The position numbers and the translations under genes were made by a program. DNA of 15,800 nt, from the NCBI GenBank assembly GCA_036244855.1, contig BQKZ01007104.1, forward strand, positions 7,796 through 23,595, given 5' to 3'. The notes beneath the pieces were generated by a model. That model did no database searches. It worked only from the letters and a program-made list of their open reading frames with translations, and had not been told where the DNA came from. Source of the stretch: Temnopleurus reevesii (taxonomy: Eukaryota; Echinodermata; Echinoidea; Temnopleuroida; Temnopleuridae). Of the stretch, positions 9,251-15,800 are shown piece by piece (the first letter of the stretch is position 1; each line of letters opens with the position of its first letter).

Positions 9251-9319
9251 TACATGATGTTCTGTGGTTAAAGTACCTATGGACCACCATTACAGCCCAC
9301 AATTACTGGGACAGAATGA

Positions 9320-9352
9320 TGACGTCATTGCAAAGAGTGATTCATAGCCAAT
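9320..9352 (+). promoter_or_regulatory. Proximal promoter: CRE and CCAAT box
   Basis: A perfect palindromic CRE, TGACGTCA, lies at 9320-9327, and AGCCAATGGG contains a CCAAT box at 9348-9352. They are about 195-225 bp upstream of the predicted start site, a normal distance for CREB/ATF and NF-Y sites, and only about 70 bp downstream of the transposon end at 9250. Confidence 0.6.
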
Positions 9353-9481
9353 GGGAGAAAGATAAGCATGCTTGCGCGAAACAGACTTTAATGTTTAATA
9401 CTATTCATTATTATTTATTATTCATTTCATTTGGGGGTGGGCTTTTTTTTGCCAAACCTGCTTCGATTTGTTGGTCACGCC

Positions 9482-9550
9482 CCAAATAAGGATCATGGGA
9501 GGAGCCTCCAGTCGTATAAAAACACTGATCAAGCTCGCCAACCATCATTA
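9482..9550 (+). promoter_or_regulatory. Core promoter: CArG box, TATA box and initiator
   Basis: CCAAATAAGG (9482-9491) matches the serum-response-factor consensus CC(A/T)6GG exactly. TATAAAAA (9515-9522) is a strong TATA box, and about 25-30 nt downstream ACCATCATTA (about 9541-9550) offers an initiator with A+1 near 9546. This gives a 5' UTR of about 68 nt with no upstream ATG before the start at 9614. CACGCCCC just before the CArG box could be a KLF/Sp-type site. Confidence 0.65.
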
Positions 9551-9613
9551 GACTTTATCACATCACACATCTACACTCTCCACCTTTTCGATTTATCAAA
9601 TTTCATTTCCAAG

Positions 9614-9725
9614 ATGAAATTTCACTTTGGCGTAACGCTGGTTCTGATGTGGATGTGTTTGTTTGGAGTCGGCCAGGGGCTTTCTGTGTCCAAAGGAAAC
9701 GCTCCAGGAGACGTTGACGGAAAAG
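9614..9725 (+). CDS. Predicted secreted precursor, exon 1 (signal peptide)
   Basis: The start ATG has a good context (AAG ATG A, A at -3) and is the first ATG after the predicted transcription start. Residues 1-22 form a typical signal peptide: basic MKFHF, then a hydrophobic core GVTLVLMWMCLFGVG, with likely cleavage near GQG/LS. A short polar stretch (VSKGNAPGDVDGK) follows. The exon ends AAAAG before GTAACG (donor at 9726), leaving phase 1; reading on would hit a stop within 25 codons. The only cysteine seen (C15) lies in the signal peptide. Family not recognised. Confidence 0.75.
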
Positions 9726-9898
9726 GTAACGGACAGAATTTCTTTTTAAGTGTCTCAAATTCTATGGGTAATTTGCTTAGTAATATTACTCTTAAGTAAT
9801 AATAATGATAACTAATATCTTGCAAATTTTATGGAACCTTCAATGATCAAAACAATTAACTTCTCTTATGTGATTCCGTTACCGACATTTTCTTTCTC

Positions 9899-10466
9899 TT
9901 AACGGGGACTTCACCCAGACACTGATGTGCGCTCAGTGGATGAAGAAAAATACAGTCATCAATTTGTGAAAACTTGAGCAAAATCCAACAATCCATTAAA
10001 AAGTTATGAATTTTCAAAGTTTTTATTTACATCCCTAATGAGCTCCTCAAATTGGCAACGTACAGGCACAAAATGGCTGCCAACATGGAGAACTCTCCAT
10101 TCACTTTGTACACAGAATTTCACATTTTCTTCTTTTCCTAGAAAAGTAGACAAAATTGTACTTTTATCTTTAAGTATGATATTGACATTTTGATTCTGCA
10201 TGCACTTCGGAATGAATTATGTTGATTTAATGTCTACTTTTCTAGAAAAAGAAGAAAATGTGAAATTCTGTGTACAAAGTGAATGGAGAGTTCTCCATGT
10301 TGGCAGCCATTTTGTGCCTGTACGTTGCCAATTTAAGGAGCCCATGAGGGGTTTACATCAAAACTTTGAAAATTCATAACTTTTGCTCAAATTTTCACAG
10401 TTTGATCATTGCATTTTTCTCCACCCACTGAGAGAACATCAATGTCTGGGTGAAGTTCCCCTTTAA
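9899..10466. mobile_element. Complete TTAA-flanked fold-back MITE in intron 1
   Basis: TTAA at 9899-9902 and 10463-10466 bracket a body of about 560 bp. Left arm 9903-10151 and right arm 10231-10462 are reverse complements around a 79-nt loop. The termini are CGGGGACTTCACCCAGACA and the complement of AGGGGAACTTCACCCAGACA. The innermost about 100 bp of the arms differ at about one position, while the outer parts are more diverged and the left arm has an extra insertion of about 18 bp. No coding capacity. Transcribed within the pre-mRNA it would make a duplex of more than 200 bp. Confidence 0.85.
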
Positions 10467-10644
10467 GTTTGAGCCTTCCATGTATACGTTTCTTCTTTCT
10501 CATATGCCGTTTTCTCCGCTGTGTCTGCCACCATGGCCACTGGGCTATTAGTATACAAAAGAACATGTCGCTCAAAATGGCATGTAATTCCGTTACCGCC
10601 CATTTTGGAATTTCCCTGAGACAAAGTAGGTCTGGCATTAACTT

Positions 10645-10922
10645 TATAATAATTATAATACACAAGATTTATATAGCGCTTGATACGAACTGTTTCTAAG
10701 CGCTCTGTGCATTGTTACCCGGCTATATCATGGCTACCTTTTGGCGGTCACTGCATTCAAGGAATTTATTCCTACCAGGTACCCATTCACCTCACCTGGG
10801 TTTAGTGCAGCACAATGTAGACGAATTTCTTGCGGAATGAAATAAACGCCATGGGTATGATACGAACCTACGACCCTCGTGTTGAAAGGCGAGAGTCAGA
10901 ACAACTACACCACGACGCCTCC
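10645..10922 (-). mobile_element. tRNA-derived SINE
   Basis: Read on the minus strand from 10922, it begins GGAGGCGTCGTGGTGTAGTT (A-box region TGGTGTAGTTGTT). About 45 nt on comes GGTTCGTATCA, a good B box; then a tRNA-unrelated body; then the tail AAGCGCTATATAAATCTTG (about 10663-10681) and a TA-rich end. The overall length of about 280 bp fits a SINE. It lies in intron 1, antisense to the gene. Confidence 0.7.
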
Positions 10923-11083
10923 ACGGTGTTAATTAAATTTTCATCAGAGTTTGATAATGTGCACGATAAAATTACATAAAAACGCTTTTGAGAAAATCAG
11001 GAAATTAAGAATTATGCTTAGGAACCAATTGGTGAGGTCATAAATGTCTGCAAACATGACTTGTTATGGCTGTGTAAACAATA

Positions 11084-11254
11084 CTAAATATACACAGAAC
11101 CGTCATTTTCCAGACTTTCAGTAGTGCCTTAAAACGGCGTTGCTGTGTAAATTGCCATAGTTTGGAGGGNCTAAATATACACAGAACCGTCATTTTCCAG
11201 ACTTTCAGTTGTGCCTTAAAACGGCGTCACTGTGTAAATTGCCATAGTTTGGAA
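11084..11254 (+). repeat. 86-bp direct duplication across a one-base gap (N at 11170)
   Basis: The sequence from CTAAATATACACAGAACC to GCCATAGTTTGGA occurs at 11084-11169 and again from 11171, with only a few substitutions (for example CAGTAGTGCC/CAGTTGTGCC and GCGTTGCTG/GCGTCACTG). The single N sits exactly at the junction. This is what a scaffold join between unmerged haplotype copies looks like; a true tandem duplication is the alternative. Confidence 0.75.
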
Positions 11255-12288
11255 TATGGAGGGATGGAACACTATATTTTAAGTTTCCCTTTTTGATGAC
11301 ATAAAAACACAGTAATAATGATTTGAAATTCTTTTAGGTAATGTTACCGGCCTTATTTACACGGACCACGGGACGTTATTGAAAGTACAGGGGTTTAATT
11401 TCAGTGAAATATATTTCCAATTATTAAGGAAAAAATGATGGTGCAGCCCCAATACCCCGGCTCTACCCCGGTTCCACGGTGCCTGTTTTTATATAGGTAC
11501 TAACTAAAAGTCTGTTTGTTCCTTTCGCCGACTGATTTGCAAGAAAATCTAAACAAAATGAGAAGAATAGGGGGGGGGGGGGGGAGGAGATAGAGAAATT
11601 TGAACACGATATGAACTATTTCCGAAAAGTTAACTAGAACGCAAACAATAGGTACTTAAACCGTGTATTCAACTGTGCGGACACAACAATGGGAAACCGG
11701 TACCGAATTCAATAGCTTTACAAAGGAGCATTGAAATTGCGTTCGACTTAATTTTTCGAAAATACTTTATATCGTGTTTTTGGAATAATATAATTGTAAG
11801 TGCTAATATGTATAATTTACGGAAATAAAGCCATAGATTAGATTTTTGTTTAATATTTTGTTTCACTTCTAAAAAGCGTATTTATCTTCTCACTTTCTTC
11901 CAATTTATGATCACTAAGATGATCTGATTATTGCCACGGAATTGTATTGTATTTATTTTCCGATTCAAATAAAAGATACAAACAGAATTAATTTTGTATA
12001 AAAAAAGTATGTATTTACATCATATTTATATCATTATTATTATTATTATTATATACTTTTACTACTATTAGCATTATTATTATCATTATCGATTCAATTG
12101 TCCATATTATCACTATTATACATCTTAGTCCTCCCCCTCCTTCTCCATCATACATCATTACCTTTTTTCTTGATCACGCTCTCCAATTTTATTTTCTCTG
12201 TTTGCTTGTACTCACGTTTTTTTTCATTTCTTTTTCTTTTTGCAATTTGTATTGTCCAGTAATATGTTTAATCTTTTTCTTCGTTTAG
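11255..12288 (+). other. Remainder of intron 1 and exon-2 splice acceptor
   Basis: It contains a G15 run (11570-11584), an ATT-type microsatellite (about 12024-12100) and a long T/C-rich tract (about 12160-12287) ending TTTTTCTTCGTTTAG, a strong polypyrimidine tract and acceptor. A second AG at 12257-12258 lies about 30 nt upstream. The minus-strand frame at 11669-11866 lacks any supporting feature. Confidence 0.55.
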
Positions 12289-12383
12289 CTGTTGAACTGG
12301 AACATGGTCGAGATAATGTAAATGGGGCTCAGACAGAAGAAGAAAAAATCCTGGAACTTGAGAGACAGGTTTCACTCCTGCAG
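12289..12383 (+). CDS. Predicted secreted precursor, exon 2 (acidic helix)
   Basis: The 95-nt exon enters in phase 1, matching exon 1, and leaves in phase 0. It encodes residues 38-69, AVELEHGRDNVNGAQ then TEEEKILELERQVSLLQ. The acidic-basic second half starts an amphipathic helix: I58, L61, V65 and L68 follow 3-4 spacing. The donor is CAG/GTTTGT, usable but not optimal (T at +3). An earlier CAG/GTTTCA at 12368 is weaker and would cut the helix. The fold-back cluster begins only 7 nt into the following intron. Confidence 0.7.
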
Positions 12384-12390
12384 GTTTGTA

Positions 12391-12939
12391 AAATATGGGG
12401 GTTTCGATTCCATTCGTCACAGTCACACACAGTCGACCGGAAGTAACGTCATATTTTCTGCGCACTGCTGCGCATTGTTACGCCACAGCTATGATTAATC
12501 TGTGACGAGCCCTCCCAATCTGTAACGAACATTTTCTTGATTTTCCCTTCGCACTCACTGATCTGTGACGAGCCCATAGACGACCGAATGCCTCTATAGC
12601 ACGCCTGCAATTGTGACGTCATCTAATCTAGTCGACGGAAATCAAAACTGATTTTGGAACGAGAGCAGTTTACGTGTTCACATGGCGTAACAATATGGAG
12701 TTTTCGATTTCAGTCAACTGACGAAGGGCACGTCGACTGGAAGTTGCACGTCATAGTTTTGCGTGTCTGCTCACGTGACAGCTAGTTGCGCAGGTAACAC
12801 TAAGCAGGCGCGCAAAACTATGACATACTACTTCCGGTCGACGTGCCCCCTTCGTCACAGTTAACTGAAACTGAAAACACCATATTTACTTCTGGTCGAC
12901 AGTGACTGTGACGAATCAAGTCGAAAACTTCATAATATA
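12391..12939. mobile_element. Nested fold-back element cluster at the start of intron 2
   Basis: Four arms share a consensus of the form AATATGG-GTTTTCGA, then TTCGTCACAGT and GTCGACCGGAAGTA. The inner pair is 12692-12763 with 12811-12886 (core CATAGTTTTGCG, loop about 47 nt). The outer pair is 12391-12455 with about 12881-12938 (core GATTCGTCACAGTCAC). Between them are two copies of ATCTGTGACGAGCCC (about 12499 and 12560) and a perfect CRE TGACGTCA (12614-12621). This looks like one fold-back inserted in another of the same family, or a double hairpin. No coding capacity. Confidence 0.7.
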
Positions 12940-13054
12940 CCAATAAGTCCTTTCTAATTCACCGCTAATTTTTGCATCAAATCATTGCCTATAACTATCA
13001 GCTTTTACTTGGAATTACAAAAAGAATATCAGAGTTTAATGGCAAAAAAAAATA

Positions 13055-13285
13055 ATTAAACAAAATTCTGCAATAGGATCCTGGTTAGACCGATAAAACG
13101 GGTCTATTTCGATCAGGATTTGCTCCGCTGAGGCTATCGCCTGGCTACGAATCCTTCCGTTAACGGCGCTAGAGACGCCTGTGATGAAGCCCAAAATACC
13201 CTCGGCAAATGGTGGTCGCCGCCAAAAATCACGATAAAAATCATGAAAAATTGTGTAAACCTCCATTTTTTCGATTAAACAAAAT
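13055..13285 (-). other. GC-richer block bounded by a 12-bp direct repeat, with a 76-codon minus-strand frame
   Basis: ATTAAACAAAAT occurs at 13055-13066 and 13274-13285 and encloses 207 bp that are clearly GC-richer than the surroundings. On the minus strand a frame opens at 13266 with a good start context (AAAAATGGAG), reads MEVYTIFHDFYRDFWRRPPF and continues for 76 codons without low complexity. I do not recognise it and see no strong splice donor. It could be a retroposed fragment with its target duplication, a first exon of a minus-strand gene, or chance. Confidence 0.35.
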
Positions 13286-13430
13286 CATGGGATAATGTTA
13301 TAAAGATGTAAAAACGTACCTTTTATTCCATTTGAATGCTTAAAATTAAATATTAGGGCAATATCCGTGAAATCTCAGCTCTCGCCGTCTCAAAACAAGT
13401 CCGATTGAACCTAAAATAAAAGACTTTCCC

Positions 13431-13599
13431 TGATTGGCTGACGATTAACCTTTGACCTCAAAAAGTCAATCGATTATGAATATTCATTGTATGCAAATCA
13501 CGAGAGCGATGTGCTTTCTCGTCGACGTCGTGTTGAGGTATCGAGCTCGGTGAACATTATGAATATTCGATATAGAAAGACGACTGTGATTGGCTGACG
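13431..13599. promoter_or_regulatory. Cluster of duplicated CCAAT, octamer, palindromic POU-like and DR1-like sites
   Basis: TGATTGGCTGACG occurs exactly at 13431-13443 and 13587-13599; on the minus strand this is CGTCAGCCAATCA, a textbook NF-Y box. ATTATGAATATTC occurs at 13473 and 13556. ATGAATATTCAT (13476-13487) is a perfect palindrome and ATGCAAAT (13491-13498) is a perfect octamer. AACCTTTGACCTC (13447-13459) is the complement of a DR1-like nuclear-receptor site. The orientation favours minus-strand transcription towards 13266. It could be an intronic enhancer, an antisense promoter or a repeat-borne promoter. Confidence 0.4.
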
Positions 13600-14069
13600 T
13601 TCATACGTGTACAAGTCAACGAGTATCGAGAAGTTGTAGTGATACCCTCTGATTTTCACGCAGAAAACACAGATTTTCAAGGTTTTTGGGGGAAACCTTC
13701 ACGGTAATCTGAAAAATTATATATTTTTTTATCGTATTCATAGTTAAGTTAATATTATACAAATATAAAATAGCCAATTTTCGTGAGGGTGCGCGGCAGC
13801 ACCCTTTCTCCCATTAACGCTGTGTATTAAAGCTTCAACAACCTGCACTACACGCTGAATTGGGGCGTTTTCTGACTCTCTGGAGGGGGCACCACCAAAA
13901 GTCAGAAATCGTTAAAAAAAAAACCTCCGAGAGTCAGATTTTTCTGTCTAGATCCTGGTGTGCTTTATCCAAAGTGATCTGCACCCAGGTGAGAATGTGG
14001 GTGTTTACGTGAAACTAGAATAACTTTTTAATAAATGAACAGCAACTCCAACTCAACTTTACTTGAGCT
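13600..14069. other. Intron 2 spacer with small hairpins
   Basis: GGGTGCGCGGCAGCACCC (about 13787-13804) is a perfect short hairpin. TCTGACTCTCTGGAGG (13871-13886) pairs with CCTCCGAGAGTCAGA (13924-13938) across an A-rich loop. The rest of this stretch shows no gene. Confidence 0.4.
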
Positions 14070-14596
14070 TTAACCAACCCCTGGAGTTACCGTGCTATAA
14101 TCAAATAAAGAAAAATCAGATGAACAGATTTTTAAAATTTGAGCAAATTTGAACAACCCCTTAGAAGTTATGAATGTTCAAAGTCACCTAGATATGAAGA
14201 CCCCTTCCCATGCTACCGCTGATGGAGAGCCATGCGATCGGCAAATTTGAATGAATCTGTGACGTCATGTCGGACAACTCCACATTCACTATTTATACAA
14301 AACTTCACGTTTTCTCTTTGTTTTTTGAAAATTCAGCAAAATTTTCGGTCAGGGTATAGCATTTATGTATTGATTCTGCATCTAGTTTTAGAAGATTAAT
14401 GTTGCAACCGTTCTCTAAATAAAAAAAATGACACGGATCCCCATTAGTGGCAGTGCTCGTCAAATCTATGTGAATTTGGAAATTCATAACTTTTGAACGA
14501 GTTGGGCGATTTTGCTCAAATTTCCAGTTTGTTCATCTGATTTTTCTTGATTAAAATGAGCGCACGATATAATTCCAGAGATTGGTTCCCCTTTGA
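14070..14596. mobile_element. Older copy of the TTAA fold-back MITE, ending next to exon 3
   Basis: Left arm from 14074 (ACCAACCCCTGGAG, then AAGAAAAATCAGATGAACAG, AAATTTGAGCAAA, AAGTTATGAA) is the reverse complement of the right arm, which ends GATTGGTTCCCC at 14590. The central CTCCACATTCACT and CACGTTTTCTCTTTG parts correspond to the core of the copy at 9903-10462, so it is the same family but much more diverged. TTAA stands at 14070-14073; the right flank is TTGA (14593-14596). The left terminus has lost about 7 nt. It contains a CRE TGACGTCA at 14260-14267. Its right end lies 30 nt from the exon-3 boundary. Confidence 0.7.
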
Positions 14597-14626
14597 GTTC
14601 ACGTGGGTCTCTTTCCTTACTTACAG

Positions 14627-14864
14627 CAATCAGTCGCTGTTATCACCCGGTCTTTCTCCAAACTGGAGCAGGCTACGAAAAATCCCTCAATGATGAGGAA
14701 GCTTCATCTACCAGACGATGTTCATGCCAAAGGAGAGAAGATAAAGACACGACGACGAAGAGAAGACACCGACCAGACTTCCTCCCCCGCCACATCCCCA
14801 TCCGACGGCGCGCCGAACATCAATAGCTGGACACCTCAACAATACCTAAATCCCATGTTCTCAG
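14627..14864 (+). CDS. Predicted secreted precursor, exon 3 (helix end, RRRR site, Ser/Pro-rich tail)
   Basis: The acceptor CTTTCCTTACTTACAG fits well, the exon enters in phase 0 as exon 2 requires, and it ends TTCTCAG before GTACTT (donor 14865, phase 1), so the gene continues beyond the window. It encodes residues 70-148. V72, I75, F79 and L82 continue the 3-4 heptad pattern from exon 2 (I58, L61, V65, L68), which independently supports the splice. A basic segment follows, with KTRRRR at 109-114, a furin/proprotein-convertase-type site; then EDTDQTSSPATSPSDG (disordered) and NINSWTPQQYLNPMFS. No cysteine is present. Candidates are a peptide-hormone or growth-factor precursor, or a coiled-coil secreted protein with a C-terminal domain in later exons. 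The family is not identified. Confidence 0.7.
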
Positions 14865-14950
14865 GTACTTCGAGGAGTTTGTATCCCATTTTTTTTTAAA
14901 GTGGATTCTAAGGCCATGGGCGGTGTTTCAACAAGATAAGAAAGACTTTA

Positions 14951-15050
14951 AGAACGACTTTAACTTCGACTGGTACCAGTTCTTGCGCTGAATGGGTGTA
15001 ATAGTGCGAACGCGCAAGAAGTGATATCAGTCGATCTAAAAAGTCGTTCT
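14951..15050. mobile_element. Small fold-back element in intron 3
   Basis: Left arm 14951-14988 (AGAACGACTTTAACTTCGAC then TTCTTGCGC) pairs with right arm 15012-15050 across about 23 nt, with several mismatches. Arm sequence AGAACGACTTT and its complement AAGTCGTTCT mark the ends. Confidence 0.55.
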
Positions 15051-15093
15051 TAACCCTAATCCCATTGGGATATTTCAATCATCTCAGTCCGTT

Positions 15094-15128
15094 GGGGGGG
15101 GGGGGTTTTTTCCCCCCCCCCCCCCCCC
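15094..15128. repeat. G12-T6-C17 homopolymer hairpin
   Basis: Twelve G (15094-15105), six T (15106-15111) and seventeen C (15112-15128) form a potential GC hairpin. Run lengths in such tracts are unreliable in sequencing. Confidence 0.7.
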
Positions 15129-15800
15129 TCTGATATTCGCGCTGAAATTTGGCATGCACATAGCCCGTGACGTTAACTCTTAGATTACGTAGTCAAATTT
15201 TTCAAAAATCTACTCATTATGCTAATTAGGCATATATTATGCATAATTATGCGTGAATTCTAAAAAATAGATAACAATAAATCACTTGCTGAAGCTCCAA
15301 ATGTGCTTATTTTGGACTAGACACTCACAGTAATCATGGTAATGCTTCAGACATATTGTCATGGAAAGAAAATGCAAAACAAATCTATTTCTTATGTATT
15401 CTATTGTTTTTGTGAATTTCTTATGTATTTCTTTGTTTTTTCGACTTTCTTATTTCTATTGTTTTTTTCGATGGGAATTGTCGGTGACACTGTTAAAGAC
15501 ATAGAAAATGAATCTTAAATTCAGTTAATGTATTAATATGCAAAATATACAAGGATTTAGGAATATTGAGTAGAAACACAATTTGCATTGAGTTTGTACT
15601 ATTACGTTTTTTTACTCATATTTAGCTCGACGAATATTCTTCAAATGCGCGTAGCGCCGATACCGCATACCCGTTCATCACGAATTTGGTGTCAAAAGTT
15701 TCGCGAGACTTGAAAGAAAAAAAGTCAGAAAAAATTATGGCCCGAGCTTCTCGCGTTTCAGATTTATTGCGAAAATTGTCGAGGTGGGGGGGGGGGGGGG
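15129..15800 (+). other. Intron 3 sequence, no further exon recognised
   Basis: It contains an AT-rich near-palindromic patch (GCTAATTAGGCATATATTATGCATAATTATGC, given in two parts: GCTAATTAGGCATATATT then ATGCATAATTATGC, about 15219-15252). There is also a T-rich stretch (about 15410-15470) and a GC-richer end with GCGCGTAGCGC near 15647. The window ends in a G15 run (15786-15800), which may mark a contig edge. The frame at 15336-15518 is hydrophobic and low in complexity. Confidence 0.45.

Noticed and set aside
9431..9613. Upstream extension of the exon-1 frame
   Set aside because: It would begin upstream of the TATA box and translate promoter sequence; the signal peptide begins exactly at 9614.
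10387..10699. Three overlapping frames around the SINE and MITE ends
   Set aside because: They cross the boundary of the fold-back and the SINE tail; no conserved content.
14627..14740. Resemblance of exon 3 (SV at its start, DVH about 30 residues later) to parathyroid hormone
   Set aside because: Only about six scattered identities without gaps, the key tryptophan region does not align, and there is no dibasic site before SV.
14593..14826. Alternative frame in exon 3 with an Arg-rich product
   Set aside because: Out of phase with exons 1 and 2; it is the shadow of the supported frame.

Overview
The window looks like a piece of AT-rich, repeat-laden animal genomic DNA. It has long introns, canonical GT-AG splice sites, a TATA/CCAAT/CRE promoter, SINE-, LINE- and MITE-like elements, and trinucleotide microsatellites. 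No bacterial features (operons, Shine-Dalgarno sites, CRISPR arrays) are present. The repeat style, with tRNA-headed SINEs whose tails carry an AGCGCTATATAAA signature, a LINE with a CCHC knuckle and many fold-back MITEs, suggests a marine invertebrate. An echinoderm or similar deuterostome is my best guess, but this is inference.

Layout. From 1 to about 7,200 I see no host gene. The region holds a partial TTAA-flanked fold-back element (1-135), a compound trinucleotide microsatellite (about 354-520), two independent hairpin elements (819-969 and 1159-1291), a reverse-transcriptase remnant (1623-1724), and a 2.6-kb TTAA-bounded element (3217-5845). The right arm of that element has been amplified into an exact 220-bp tandem array, and it abuts the 3' end of a LINE (5872 to about 7021). 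From 7,022 to 9,250 there are a SINE-like tail, an AAT-type microsatellite, a tRNA-like SINE head and a 920-bp TA-flanked non-autonomous DNA transposon with subterminal repeats.

The one convincing protein-coding gene starts at 9614 on the + strand and leaves the window on the right. Its promoter has a CRE (9320), a CCAAT box (9348), a perfect CArG box (9482), a TATA box (9515) and an initiator-like site near 9546. Three exons (9614-9725, 12289-12383, 14627-14864) join with consistent phases (1, then 0, then 1). They encode at least 148 residues: a signal peptide, a heptad-patterned helix that runs across the exon 2/3 junction, a four-arginine furin-like site, and a Ser/Thr/Pro-rich stretch. 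There is no cysteine after the signal peptide. It is probably a secreted precursor, but I cannot name its family.

Both introns are dominated by fold-back elements. Intron 2 is striking: one fold-back cluster starts 7 nt inside the 5' splice site, and a different fold-back ends about 30 nt before the 3' splice site. Several of the mobile elements carry perfect CRE (TGACGTCA) or CLEAR-type E-box (GTCACGTGAC) sites, so they may have redistributed regulatory sequence around this gene.
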